Shown here one piece after another: positions 23,305 through 32,340 of a DNA stretch of 34,492 nucleotides. This stretch comes from CAYSBE01 sp964429245 (GTDB lineage Bacteria; Bacteroidota; Bacteroidia; UKL13-3). Made by a program: the position numbers and the translations under genes. Location: the NCBI GenBank assembly GCA_964429245.1, contig CAYSBE010000013.1, forward strand, positions 1 to 34,492. Direction: 5' to 3'. The notes under the pieces were generated by a model. That model was not told where the DNA came from. It did no database searches and saw only the letters and a list, made by a program, of their open reading frames with translations. How positions within the stretch are numbered: position 1 is the stretch's first letter; every line of letters begins with the position of its first letter.

Positions 23305-23622
23305 TTATTTCGCAGCAGCTTTAGCAGCTTTGGTTTTAACAGTATCGCTTCGCTTTACTTTATCAACAAAAGTTTTGGCTGGCTTAAAACTTGGGATGTA
23401 ATGCTCATCAATCACCATCGCGGTGTTTTTAGAGATATTACGTGCTATTTTCTTTGCTCTTTTCTTGATTACAAAGCTTCCGAAACCACGGAAGTAAACA
23501 TTTTTTCCATCTACCATCGAGTTACGTACTACCTTAAAGAAAGATTCTACTGCCTCTTGTACCTGCATTTTATCAATGCCCGTCTTGTTTGAAATCTCAG
23601 CGATTACTTCTGCTTTTGTCAT
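23305..23622 (-). CDS. HU/IHF-family DNA-binding protein
   Basis: A nucleoid protein that bends DNA. The 105-residue sequence has the HU helices (MTKAEVIAEISNKTGIDK), the GRNP-region equivalent FRGFGSFVIKKRAKK, ARNISKN in the DNA-grasping arm, and a basic, alanine-rich tail (VKTKAAKAAAK) beyond the ordinary 90-residue HU. The tail resembles the lysine-alanine tail of the histone H1-like gene at the right edge of the window. It is the first gene of the minus cluster, with a -7 box 77 bases upstream of the ATG. Confidence 0.93.
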   Translation of the reverse strand: MTKAEVIAEISNKTGIDKMQVQEAVESFFKVVRNSMVDGKNVYFRGFGSFVIKKRAKKIARNISKNTAMVIDEHYIPSFKPAKTFVDKVKRSDTVKTKAAKAAAK

Positions 23623-23698
23623 TTTCTGTGCTTTTTAAGTTGTTATTAATTAATTATCAATCAAATATTATTGTTTACTGATTTTTAAATAAGGGTTG

Positions 23699-23706
23699 CA
23701 AATGTA
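23699..23706 (-). promoter_or_regulatory. -7 box of the HU gene
   Basis: TACATTTG on the minus strand matches TAnnTTTG. It implies an untranslated leader of about 70 bases, AT-rich and without a clear ribosome binding site. Confidence 0.5.
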
Positions 23707-23820
23707 TAAAAACAGATTAGAAAATTCATAACTGCCTGATAATTTTTATTTAGGCCAAACATTTTTTATAAAAAAAACTCTTTTTAACCCTTGTTAGGTT
23801 GATTGTCTTTTCTTTGCTGT

Positions 23821-24864
23821 ATGTGGCCTGAACTGATAAAATGGTACGAAAAAAACAAAAGAGATTTACCTTGGAGACATTCAAATGATCCATATTTAAT
23901 TTGGTTATCTGAAATTATTTTACAACAAACCCGAGTTGAGCAAGGATTACCCTACTACAATAGATTTGTTGCAGCTTTCCCAACAGTTGACAAATTGGCC
24001 AATGCCTCGGAAAGTGAAGTAATGAAATTTTGGCAAGGGCTAGGCTATTACAGCCGAGCCATTAATATGCACCGCACGGCAAAGTATATATATGAGGAGT
24101 TGAATGGAGTATTCCCCAAATCCTATAAGGAACTTATTTCCTTAAAAGGTATTGGTCCTTATACTGCATCTGCAGTAGCTTCTTTTGCATTTAACGAAGC
24201 TAAAGCGGTTTTGGATGGCAATGTTTTCAGGGTATTATCTAGAGTTTTTGCTGAATCAACACCTATAAATAGTACAAAAGGCAAAAAAATATTTGCTCAA
24301 TTGGCTGATGAAGTACTGAATAAAAGGCATCCATCCCAACATAATCAGGCTATCATGGAGCTTGGGGCTTTGGTTTGCAAACCAAGGCAACCGCTTTGTA
24401 ATAAATGTCCGATAAATTACAAATGTGAAGCCCATAGACTGGGCTATCAGGAAAAGCTCCCGGTAAAAATTGCCAAAAACAAGCCTATATCTCGTTTCTT
24501 TAACTACTTGTTTATTATCGATTATGGAAACACCTACGTAAAAAAAAGGGACCAGTCCGGCATTTGGAAAAAACTTTACGAACCCATACTTATCGAGGCT
24601 GATAAATTGATGGATGAAGAACAACTCATGGAAAATATCCGTATTTTTCTTCAACCGGGAAAGAAAAAACCCATAGCTGCTTTTGAAACAAAACATCAAT
24701 TAACTCATCAAACTATTTATGCTTCGTTCTGGATAATTGAAAATCCAAAGAAAATTAATCTCAACAAGGACTTTGAAAAGATAAAAATAGGTGACCTTCA
24801 CCTCTTGCCAATACACAGACTTTTTGATAAATTCCTACAAAATTATACCTTGCACTTGAAATAA
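23821..24864 (+). CDS. mutY: A/G-specific adenine glycosylase MutY
   Basis: A base-excision repair enzyme that removes adenine mispaired with 8-oxoguanine. The ATG at 23821 (347 residues) is preferred to a TTG six codons upstream. The catalytic Glu31 (LSEIILQQT), the helix-hairpin-helix LKGIGPYTASAVASFAF and the catalytic Asp132 (LDGNVFRVLSR) are present. The [4Fe-4S] cluster cysteines are at 186, 193, 196 and 202 with the expected 6-2-5 spacing. The C-terminal 120 residues are the NUDIX-like 8-oxoG recognition domain. It heads a mutY-ssb-gldE-gldD unit, with ssb 9 bases downstream. Confidence 0.95.
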   Translation: MWPELIKWYEKNKRDLPWRHSNDPYLIWLSEIILQQTRVEQGLPYYNRFVAAFPTVDKLANASESEVMKFWQGLGYYSRAINMHRTAKYIYEELNGVFPKSYKELISLKGIGPYTASAVASFAFNEAKAVLDGNVFRVLSRVFAESTPINSTKGKKIFAQLADEVLNKRHPSQHNQAIMELGALVCKPRQPLCNKCPINYKCEAHRLGYQEKLPVKIAKNKPISRFFNYLFIIDYGNTYVKKRDQSGIWKKLYEPILIEADKLMDEEQLMENIRIFLQPGKKKPIAAFETKHQLTHQTIYASFWIIENPKKINLNKDFEKIKIGDLHLLPIHRLFDKFLQNYTLHLK

Positions 24865-24873
24865 TACCTTGAT

Positions 24874-25296
24874 ATGTCGTTAAATAAAGTAATGCTCATA
24901 GGAAATGTTGGAAGAGATCCGGAGGTAAGATACCTCGATAAAGATAAGGTTGTATCTACTTTTTCAATTGCAACATCTGAAAACTACACCGACAGAATTA
25001 CTGGTGAGAAAAAAACAGAAACAGAGTGGCATCGATTGGAAATGTGGGACAACCTGGCAAAAATTGCTGAAAAATATATTAAAAAGGGTAGCCAAATATA
25101 CGTAGAAGGCAAATTGCGAGCTGAAAATTGGAAAGACAAAGACGGGAATGAAAAAACAGGCATCAAAATTCGTGTAACCGCGCTAACACTTCTTGGCAGT
25201 AGGAATAACGACACTAAATCTTCTGATGAATCTTCACCTAAGGATATAAACACAACAACTCATCAGCCGCAATCTGATGATGATTTGCCTTTTTAA
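24874..25296 (+). CDS. ssb: Single-stranded DNA-binding protein
   Basis: A 140-residue replication and repair protein that coats single-stranded DNA as a tetramer. It starts with the OB-fold signature MSLNKVMLIGNVGRDPEVRY, contains EWHRLEMWDNLAKIAEKYIKKG, and has a short disordered Ser/Asp-rich linker. It ends in DDDLPF, the acidic tip that binds partner proteins. Its position between mutY and gldE is common in Bacteroidota, probably a shared transcript rather than a shared function. Confidence 0.96.
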   Translation: MSLNKVMLIGNVGRDPEVRYLDKDKVVSTFSIATSENYTDRITGEKKTETEWHRLEMWDNLAKIAEKYIKKGSQIYVEGKLRAENWKDKDGNEKTGIKIRVTALTLLGSRNNDTKSSDESSPKDINTTTHQPQSDDDLPF

Positions 25297-25315
25297 TTTA
25301 TAAATAAATTTATCA

Positions 25316-26668
25316 TTGGATAGTAGTAGTATTTCTTCTGAACCTCCGCAATGGCCATTGGCTGAAACATCATTACTCTTAGATGTTGGCGTATCTGGCT
25401 GGATAGCCTTTTTTATCAGCCTAATTGTACTGATAATTTTTATTTTGCTTTCAGGCATGTTTTCAGCTTCTGAAAATGCTTTTTTCTCATTAACCACTTC
25501 AGATATTGATGAACTTAATGAAGAGGAAAATGCAAACGTTACCTACGTTAATAAATTGCTTCAACATCCCAAACACTTACTTGGCACAGTTCTCATTGCG
25601 AATACATTTGTTAACATCAGTATTGTAATGATTTCTACTTACATGCTATCATTGGTATTTAACTTTGAGTCCTACAAACTTTTTGGATTTTTTGTTGAAG
25701 TCGTATTTATAACATTCATCATTGTGTTGTTCGGGGAAATTATCCCTAAAATCTACGCTGTTCAAAATAATAAAAAGCTTTCTTTAATACTCTCCCGACC
25801 CATGTATTACATGTGGCGTATTTTAAATCCTTTGGTATATTTACTTGTCAGGTCTACTTCAATAATAGATAAACGGGTAACCAAAAAAGGCCATATTTTA
25901 AGCATGGATGAATTAAGTCATGCCATTGATATCACGGCAGAATCAGACACGCCCAAAGAGGAAAAAACAATTCTAAAATCAATTATCAATTTTGGTAATA
26001 CGGATGTAAAGTCAATCATGAAACAAAGACCTGATATATCAGCACTTGATGCCAAAATGCCTTTTAGAGAGGTGTTGACAAAAATCAATGCACTTGGATA
26101 TTCACGCGTCCCTGTTTACAAAAACAACCTAGATAATGTTATAGGCATTTTGTATATCAAAGATTTGTTGCCACATATTGATAAAGACAATGATTTCAAC
26201 TGGATAACACTTATAAGAAAACCCTATTTTGTTCCGGAAAGCAAAATGATTGATGATTTGCTAAAAGACTTTCAAAATAAAAGGGTACACATGGCTCTTG
26301 TAGTGGATGAATTTGGAGGTGTGAGCGGTATCATTACCATGGAAGATATTTTGGAAGAAATATTTGGTGAAATAAATGACGAATTTGATGAGGATGAAGT
26401 TTTCTATTCAAAAATAAACGATAACACATTTGTATTTGAAGCCAAGATATTAATTAACGACATGTGCCGTTATATGGAAATTGAACCTTCAGAGTTTGAA
26501 GAAATCCGAAACGAATCGGACACATTGGGTGGTTTACTACTTGAGATAAACGGAGAAATCCCATTAAAAGGTGCAACAATTACCTACAATAACTATGAAT
26601 TTATCGTTGAATCAGTTGATAAAAGAAGAATCAAACGGGTTAAGGTAACGCGAAAAACAGATGAATAA
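25316..26668 (+). CDS. gldE: Gliding motility-associated protein GldE (CNNM/CorC-like)
   Basis: A 450-residue inner-membrane protein of the CNNM/CorC class. It has a DUF21 membrane domain with SGMFSASENAFFSL near residues 46-59 and FGEIIPKIYAV near 138, then a CBS domain pair (about 215-345, including VVDEFGGVSGIITMEDILEE) and a C-terminal CorC/HlyC domain (about 365-445). GldE is needed for gliding and type IX secretion in Flavobacterium together with GldD. The start is a TTG, 19 bases after ssb; the first ATG would delete the start of the membrane domain. The last 8 bases overlap gldD, so translation is probably coupled. Confidence 0.93.
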   Translation: MDSSSISSEPPQWPLAETSLLLDVGVSGWIAFFISLIVLIIFILLSGMFSASENAFFSLTTSDIDELNEEENANVTYVNKLLQHPKHLLGTVLIANTFVNISIVMISTYMLSLVFNFESYKLFGFFVEVVFITFIIVLFGEIIPKIYAVQNNKKLSLILSRPMYYMWRILNPLVYLLVRSTSIIDKRVTKKGHILSMDELSHAIDITAESDTPKEEKTILKSIINFGNTDVKSIMKQRPDISALDAKMPFREVLTKINALGYSRVPVYKNNLDNVIGILYIKDLLPHIDKDNDFNWITLIRKPYFVPESKMIDDLLKDFQNKRVHMALVVDEFGGVSGIITMEDILEEIFGEINDEFDEDEVFYSKINDNTFVFEAKILINDMCRYMEIEPSEFEEIRNESDTLGGLLLEINGEIPLKGATITYNNYEFIVESVDKRRIKRVKVTRKTDE

Positions 26669-27242
26669 GATACATATCATTCCATATTTTTTCATTTTTA
26701 TACTTGCATGGCTAGCAACCGGCTGTAATGATGATTACGTTCCTAAACCTCGCGGATTTCAAAGACTAGAACTTCCTAAACATGAATACAAAAATATCAG
26801 CTCACCTTGCGGTTTCAGTTTCGATATTCCTATGTATGCACAATTGGTTCCTGACTCGCACCCACGAGCTGAGAAATGTTGGTATAATCTTTATTATATT
26901 CCGTTTAATGCAACTTTACATTTAAGTTACAAACCTGTTAGTAGCAGAGCAGCTCTTATACAAATGACCGAAGATGCCAGAACCATGGTTTACAAGCACA
27001 CCATTAAAGCGGATGAAATTTATGAAAGCAGTTTTGGAAAAGAAAATTTTAGAGGTATGATGTATGAGCTAAGTGGAAGCACTGCCACGAATTTTCAATT
27101 TTATGTAACCGACACTTCTAGCCATTTCATTTTAGGCTCCTTATATTTCAACGACCGCACCAATAGCGATTCCATTGCTCCTGCATTGGCCCATTTAAAA
27201 ACGGATATCCTATACATGCTGAACTCATTGCAATGGAAGTAA
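26661..27242 (+). CDS. gldD: Gliding motility lipoprotein GldD
   Basis: A 193-residue lipoprotein with the lipobox WLATGC (Cys22) after a hydrophobic signal. The mature part begins NDDYVPKPRGFQRLELP and contains FSFDIPMYAQL and KCWYNLYYIPFNATLHLSY, which mark GldD. It is expected to be anchored at the cell envelope and is essential for gliding and type IX secretion in Flavobacterium johnsoniae (established for the family). Its ATG lies within the end of gldE. The pair is kept even in many Bacteroidota that do not glide, where it supports secretion. Confidence 0.93.
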   Translation: MNKIHIIPYFFIFILAWLATGCNDDYVPKPRGFQRLELPKHEYKNISSPCGFSFDIPMYAQLVPDSHPRAEKCWYNLYYIPFNATLHLSYKPVSSRAALIQMTEDARTMVYKHTIKADEIYESSFGKENFRGMMYELSGSTATNFQFYVTDTSSHFILGSLYFNDRTNSDSIAPALAHLKTDILYMLNSLQWK

Positions 27243-27292
27243 TATCGCCAAAACTATAGCCCGACTATTGTCGTTTTATAGTGTAACCAAAA

Positions 27293-29677
27293 ATGAAACG
27301 CTATTTCAGTATTCTCATACTTCTCCTAATTTTTTCCTCCGCATCTTACGCTCAGGATAAAGTTGCTTTTAATGGTTATATAAAAGACTCAGCAAATGGA
27401 GAAACCTTAATTGGCGCAACTATTTACATCAAAGAATTGCGCATAGGCACACAAACCAACGAATACGGATACTTTACCATCAATATTCCCAAAGGAAAAT
27501 ATGTTGTCATTTTTTCGAATCAGGGCTACACTACCATTGAAAGAAGTTTTGACATTAACGCTGCAAAACAGGTTAATATCAACATGAATACATTGGGAAT
27601 GGTAGCACAGGAAGTAGTCATCAGTAGTGAGCGCAATGACAGAAATGTGAAGAGTACGGAGATGAGTAAGTTTGAAATTAGTGGGCAAAAAGTAAAAGAA
27701 CTTCCTGTAGTATTAGGTGAAGCGGATGTATTAAAAGCAATAACACTCTTACCCGGTATAAAATCTGGAGGCGAAGCTAGTACAGGTTTTTATGTAAGAG
27801 GAGGAGGTCCTGACCAAAATCTAATTTTGATGGATGAGGGAGTAATTTATAATGCCTCTCACCTACTCGGATTTCTTTCTGTTTTTAATACCGATGCTGT
27901 ACGAAATGTTGAAATTATTAAAGGTGGTATGCCTGCACAATATGGTGGCCGATTATCTTCTATACTCAATGTAAGCTTGAAGGAAGGCAATAACCAACAA
28001 CTACAAGGAACAGGTGGTATTGGTTTAATTTCATCAAGACTTGCATTGGAAGGTCCTATTATTAAAAACAAGAGTTCATTTATGGTTTCTGCCCGAAGAA
28101 CTTATATTGATGTTGTTGTGAAACCTTTTATTGCAGACAGTCTACGTTCAAATGGCTACTACTTTTATGATATCAATGCTAAACTTAATTACGTCATTTC
28201 GGAAAAAGACAGAATCTACGTTTCCGGATATTATGGACGTGACCTTTTTACCTTTAAAAGCCCCCAAAATCGTGACATAAAATTCAATATTAACTGGGGA
28301 AATGCAATGATTGGGGTTCGTTGGAATCATATTTTTGGAAACAGTATTTTCAGCAACCTGTCAATTATTTATAACCGCTATGATCTTGGAAATCGTTTTG
28401 AGTTTGGGCAAAATAATTTCAATATTGTATTCACAGCCAATAGTGGTATTCGAGATTGGAATATCAAATATGATCTTCAGCACAATGTTAGCGAAAAGCA
28501 TAAATTAAAATATGGTGCCGGATACATCTTTCATACTTTTCAGCCCGGAATTGCAAACGGACAGGCAGGCGGGACATCCATCAATAATACCATACAAAAT
28601 CAGTATGCTCACGAAGCTGCATTATATATTCAAGATGAGTGGAAAGTAAATCACCGTTTAAGTTTAAATTTGGGATTACGCTACGTTGCATTCAACATGA
28701 TTGGTCCGTATACCGAGAATTTATTTGATGAAACAAATATTCAAACAGGCACAGGCCAAATTTGGGCAAAAGGTGAGAGTATTGCTTTTTATGACGGGTT
28801 AGAGCCCAGAGCTGCGGCAACGTATTTATTAAATTCGAGTTCAAGTGTTAAAGCCTCGTTCACACGCACCAATCAATTTTTGCATTTAGCTACCACCTCA
28901 GGTGCATCGTTCCCTGCTGATTTATGGATTCCAAGTTCCCGATTGGTAAAACCACAACAAGCCAATCAGTATGCCGTTGGGTATTTCAGGAATTTTAAAA
29001 ATAATGAATATGAATTTTCTGTTGAGTCTTACTACAAGCCCATGTTTAACCAAATTGAATTTGAACCCGGTACGCAATTATACCTTAATCAAAACTTGGA
29101 AAGCACCATCATATCAGGAACCGGGCTCTCGTACGGAGTAGAATTTTTTACCAAGAAAAAATTTGGAAACACAACCGGATGGATTGGATATACATGGAGT
29201 AGGACTACAAGACAATTTGATGAATTGAACTATGGCCAATCTTTCTATTACAGATATGATCGCACGCATGACATTTCATTTGTTCTCACGCAAGTAATCA
29301 ACCGCAAATGGTCGGCAAACTTTGTATTCGTTTACGGAACAGGCAATGCCACTACCCTTCCTACTTCACGTATGCCTTTTCGCATTGGTTTTGATCCTAC
29401 TACAGGTCAACCCTCTTTCCTATTTGTTGATATTTATGATAAGGTAAATTCATTCAGGCTTCCGGCTTACCATAGGGCAGATATTTCATTTACTTATCTG
29501 CATAAGAAAACGGCTAAGTGGGAGTCATCATGGAACTTTTCCATTTACAATGTTTACAATAGGGCAAATCCTTATTTCATATATTTTGTTCCCGATATCG
29601 CAGCGCAAGAAGTAAAAGCATATATGGTATATTTGTTTCCAATATTACCATCAATAACATGGAATTTTAAGTTCTAA
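27293..29677 (+). CDS. TonB-dependent outer-membrane receptor with carboxypeptidase-regulatory-like domain
   Basis: A 794-residue receptor that imports an unknown ligand using the TonB/ExbBD energy system. It has a signal peptide (residues 1-20), a CarboxypepD_reg-like domain (about 25-112, FNGYIKDSANGETLIGATI), and a plug domain (about 130-245, with GFYVRGGGPDQNLILMDEGV and PAQYGGRLSSILNVSL). A 22-strand type barrel follows and ends in the expected terminal aromatic residue (ITWNFKF). It is not a full SusC: the length is shorter and no SusD gene follows. A DUF4249 lipoprotein gene follows 6 bases downstream, a pairing common in this phylum. Confidence 0.92.
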   Translation: MKRYFSILILLLIFSSASYAQDKVAFNGYIKDSANGETLIGATIYIKELRIGTQTNEYGYFTINIPKGKYVVIFSNQGYTTIERSFDINAAKQVNINMNTLGMVAQEVVISSERNDRNVKSTEMSKFEISGQKVKELPVVLGEADVLKAITLLPGIKSGGEASTGFYVRGGGPDQNLILMDEGVIYNASHLLGFLSVFNTDAVRNVEIIKGGMPAQYGGRLSSILNVSLKEGNNQQLQGTGGIGLISSRLALEGPIIKNKSSFMVSARRTYIDVVVKPFIADSLRSNGYYFYDINAKLNYVISEKDRIYVSGYYGRDLFTFKSPQNRDIKFNINWGNAMIGVRWNHIFGNSIFSNLSIIYNRYDLGNRFEFGQNNFNIVFTANSGIRDWNIKYDLQHNVSEKHKLKYGAGYIFHTFQPGIANGQAGGTSINNTIQNQYAHEAALYIQDEWKVNHRLSLNLGLRYVAFNMIGPYTENLFDETNIQTGTGQIWAKGESIAFYDGLEPRAAATYLLNSSSSVKASFTRTNQFLHLATTSGASFPADLWIPSSRLVKPQQANQYAVGYFRNFKNNEYEFSVESYYKPMFNQIEFEPGTQLYLNQNLESTIISGTGLSYGVEFFTKKKFGNTTGWIGYTWSRTTRQFDELNYGQSFYYRYDRTHDISFVLTQVINRKWSANFVFVYGTGNATTLPTSRMPFRIGFDPTTGQPSFLFVDIYDKVNSFRLPAYHRADISFTYLHKKTAKWESSWNFSIYNVYNRANPYFIYFVPDIAAQEVKAYMVYLFPILPSITWNFKF

Positions 29678-29683
29678 GTAAAA

Positions 29684-30574
29684 ATGAAATTAAAAAACTT
29701 TATCTTATTTATTCTTTTGTTTGTGATGCTGTCTTGTGAAAAAGAAATTGAAATTGATCTTCCACCATCTACGCCACAATGGGTGGTTGAAGCGGCTATC
29801 AACCAATATTCTCCTACCCTTAATTATGTATTTATTTCACAAACTGTTGATTATTTCAAACCCGATTTGACTTCGGGTGGTGAAGGTGGTGCTGACGTTC
29901 GCATTGTGAAAGGACGAATTTCGGGGACCGACACGATTTATGATGGACCAGAAACCCAATTCTTGGGCATTGGAAATATACCGGGTGCAGATACACTAAT
30001 TGAGGATATTGATTTGTTGAAAAATCTGCAAGGAATCTATTTGAACCCAACATTCGTAGGTGAGATTGGGGCAGTATATCAATTACGTATTCAACTAAAA
30101 AATGGACACCTTATTTCCGGAAATACCTACATCCCCCAACCGGTTATCGTTGATACCATTATGTACAGCTTGGGTGGCAATCCTGATGACCAAGGCAGAG
30201 AAGATGCGTTCTTAACTTTTTTCTGGAATGACCCTCCTGAACAAAACAACTACAGGTTGTTTGTAAATAAATCAACCTTCAACTTTTTGCTTGGTTGGGG
30301 CGCGGTTGATATTATTCGCACATTTGACGACAGGCAGCAAAATGGCGTATATAGAGGTTATTCGTTCTTTTCTCCGTTCAAACAACAAGATACAGTAAAC
30401 CTCTATTTAACCACAATTGGAAGAACTGAATTTCTATTTTGGGAATCGTTTAGTGATGCTTCAAGCAATGGTGGTCCTTTTGCTACTCCTATTCAATTAA
30501 AATCAAATATCAAAGGAGCTTTGGGAACCTTCACCGGTTTTGGCGTAGCCTATAAACGTGAGATTATAAAGTAA
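29684..30574 (+). CDS. DUF4249 family lipoprotein
   Basis: A 296-residue lipoprotein with a short signal and lipobox (VMLSC, Cys18), then acidic residues EKEIEIDLPP. The stretch WVVEAAINQYSP and the strand-rich region that follows fit the DUF4249 family. The function is not established; genes of this family usually follow a TonB receptor, as here, 6 bases after its stop. By analogy with SusD, it may help capture the receptor's ligand at the surface. That is inference from position only. Confidence 0.88.
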   Translation: MKLKNFILFILLFVMLSCEKEIEIDLPPSTPQWVVEAAINQYSPTLNYVFISQTVDYFKPDLTSGGEGGADVRIVKGRISGTDTIYDGPETQFLGIGNIPGADTLIEDIDLLKNLQGIYLNPTFVGEIGAVYQLRIQLKNGHLISGNTYIPQPVIVDTIMYSLGGNPDDQGREDAFLTFFWNDPPEQNNYRLFVNKSTFNFLLGWGAVDIIRTFDDRQQNGVYRGYSFFSPFKQQDTVNLYLTTIGRTEFLFWESFSDASSNGGPFATPIQLKSNIKGALGTFTGFGVAYKREIIK

Positions 30575-30583
30575 AGACATTTT

Positions 30584-31111
30584 CTACTTCATGTCATTTA
30601 GGTAACGCTCATCAATAATATTCATGTGGTGAATTTCATGCCCAAGTATTGCAAATAAAATAGCACGTACCGTAACGGACTTTCCATTTGCCATTCCTTT
30701 ATTGTCAAGCTCTGTATTTGAAAAAGACTTAAACAACTCGATGGTTGATGCTCGTAACACAGAGAACTCTCTTGCAAGATCGTTCATATTTCTTCGGGTT
30801 GCATGGCTATTTGCAACGTAACTGTTCTCATCAAATCCTGGCAATGATTGTTGTTCACTACGGGCTATACTCAGTGCCCTATATGCAAATATTCTTTCAC
30901 AATCAATTAAGTGCTGAATGATTTCTTTAATATTCCATTTAGCCTCGGCATATCGGTAATGCTGCGTTTCTTCATCAATAGATGTGATCAGATCTATAGT
31001 TTCATAATGTTTGGTTAGCATCAATTCCATTATGTTTCCGGCTGGTATAAGTTTGATATAATTGTTTAGGTACTCTGGGTAAGTTCCTGGTTCCGGTTTT
31101 AAAATTTCCAT
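30584..31111 (-). CDS. DinB-family four-helix protein
   Basis: A 175-residue cytoplasmic protein of the DinB/YfiT metal-binding four-helix bundle superfamily. Candidate metal ligands are His67 (IIQHLIDCERIFAYRAL), His158 and His162 (ILGHEIHHMNII), the usual H...HxxxH pattern. Members include thiol-dependent transferases, and most have no known reaction. The name comes from a DNA-damage-inducible Bacillus gene and does not imply DNA polymerase IV. It is the last gene of the six-gene minus operon, and its start overlaps the stop of the NUDIX gene by one base. A convergent DUF4249 gene ends 9 bases away. Confidence 0.88.
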   Translation of the reverse strand: MEILKPEPGTYPEYLNNYIKLIPAGNIMELMLTKHYETIDLITSIDEETQHYRYAEAKWNIKEIIQHLIDCERIFAYRALSIARSEQQSLPGFDENSYVANSHATRRNMNDLAREFSVLRASTIELFKSFSNTELDNKGMANGKSVTVRAILFAILGHEIHHMNIIDERYLNDMK

Positions 31112-31554
31112 TACTTTTTATTTTTATATAGTTTCAATACATATTTATCTATTGGGAAGGTGAGCATTTCTTCATCTAATTCAGTTATTGGTACCCAATT
31201 AAATTTCAGATGCTCTTCTCTGTCGTTTATTTTAATAATACGTTCAGACAAATCCATTTGACTAAGGTTGGAGTTACTTGCAACCAAATAATAAACTGAT
31301 ATGATTTGATCTTCCGGCCTGAAAAAACTTTGCTGAAAAAAATCGGTTGTATAGAAATGCGATAGAGGAATTACATCAAGATAAGTTTCCTCTTTAAATT
31401 CCCTGACCAAACAATCCAAAGTACCTTCTCCTAGCTCCAAACCGCCACCCGGAAATTTGGTAAATGCAAAATCTCCTACTTTTTCGCTTACCAACAAAAG
31501 TTGATTATTGTGTTCTAGCAATCCATATACCCTGATATTAAATTTTGTAATCAT
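31111..31554 (-). CDS. NUDIX hydrolase
   Basis: A 147-residue hydrolase that cleaves nucleoside diphosphates linked to another moiety. The Nudix box begins at Gly37 and runs through REFKEE at 51-56, with the catalytic glutamates intact. The usual glycine near the end of the box is Tyr58. The substrate cannot be predicted. It overlaps the genes on both sides by one base (TAATG junctions at 31111 and 31554), so it is tightly coupled in the operon. Confidence 0.92.
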   Translation of the reverse strand: MITKFNIRVYGLLEHNNQLLLVSEKVGDFAFTKFPGGGLELGEGTLDCLVREFKEETYLDVIPLSHFYTTDFFQQSFFRPEDQIISVYYLVASNSNLSQMDLSERIIKINDREEHLKFNWVPITELDEEMLTFPIDKYVLKLYKNKK

Positions 31555-32324
31555 TACTTCACCGAAAATAACATACCCACATTTAGTTGAAGAAAAATCG
31601 GATAAGATTTTAACGGAGTAGTACTTACAGAAATAGGACTAATGCCAATCATTGGTTGAATATAATAAATATGTTTATCTTCTCCTCTGATGTCAAGCCT
31701 GTATCCAAACAATAAATTTAATCCAAACCCTGCAGCTTCATATCCGGTAGAGTCAAACTTAAATACCTCTTCGCCATCCACTACAAATTCATCAAGCTTT
31801 GCTTTAATATCATGATTTAAAAGAATATTTGTTGAGAAACCTCCCGAAATACGGTGTACATATTTAAGGTCGCGGGTTTGGGATACGATATAATTAGCCA
31901 AAATTGGGATTTGCAAATACTGATATCTATAAGAATATGTAATACTTTTTGTTGAGCCAGATAATTCTTCTACCCTCCCCGTACCCATTCCGGGATAGGT
32001 TGTATCTTTAAAATTTATTCCTCCTTGCTTGCGTTGAAACCCAATATCCAGATAGGTCAACCCTGTTTGAATACTCCACTTCTTATTTAGCGCATACTGA
32101 AATTGAGCTGAGATACCTAAGGTAACTCTTCCATTTTGGTATGTTTTTATACTGTCTGAATATTCAGTATAAGAATATGATTTACCAGGCACCAAATTAT
32201 TGTCTGTAGAAGTGTTTATAGCTGTGCTATAAATAATGTGGGCACCTCCTCCAACCAATATTTTTTCTTGAGTTTGTGCATATAATATATAAGGAAAAAT
32301 AAGTAGTAAAAGTAAAAATCTCAT
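31554..32324 (-). CDS. Outer-membrane beta-barrel protein (porin-family-like)
   Basis: A 256-residue secreted barrel protein. It has a signal peptide (MRFLLLLLIFPYILYAQ) and repeated amphipathic strands, for example VTLGISAQFQYALNKKWSIQ, YLQIPILANYIV and HRISGGFSTNILLN, the pattern of the PF13568-type outer-membrane barrels of Bacteroidota. The C-terminus LNVGMLFSVK is strand-like. The ligand or role is unknown. It lies 16 bases after the PorV/PorQ-family gene and overlaps the NUDIX gene by one base, so it belongs to the operon. Confidence 0.82.
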   Translation of the reverse strand: MRFLLLLLIFPYILYAQTQEKILVGGGAHIIYSTAINTSTDNNLVPGKSYSYTEYSDSIKTYQNGRVTLGISAQFQYALNKKWSIQTGLTYLDIGFQRKQGGINFKDTTYPGMGTGRVEELSGSTKSITYSYRYQYLQIPILANYIVSQTRDLKYVHRISGGFSTNILLNHDIKAKLDEFVVDGEEVFKFDSTGYEAAGFGLNLLFGYRLDIRGEDKHIYYIQPMIGISPISVSTTPLKSYPIFLQLNVGMLFSVK

Positions 32325-32340
32325 TGCGCAAATAAACAGA

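Noticed and set aside
27240..27292. Terminator between gldD and the TonB receptor gene
   Set aside because: A 4-bp stem CGAC/GTCG with a TTTTATAG tail is present, but it is too short to call.
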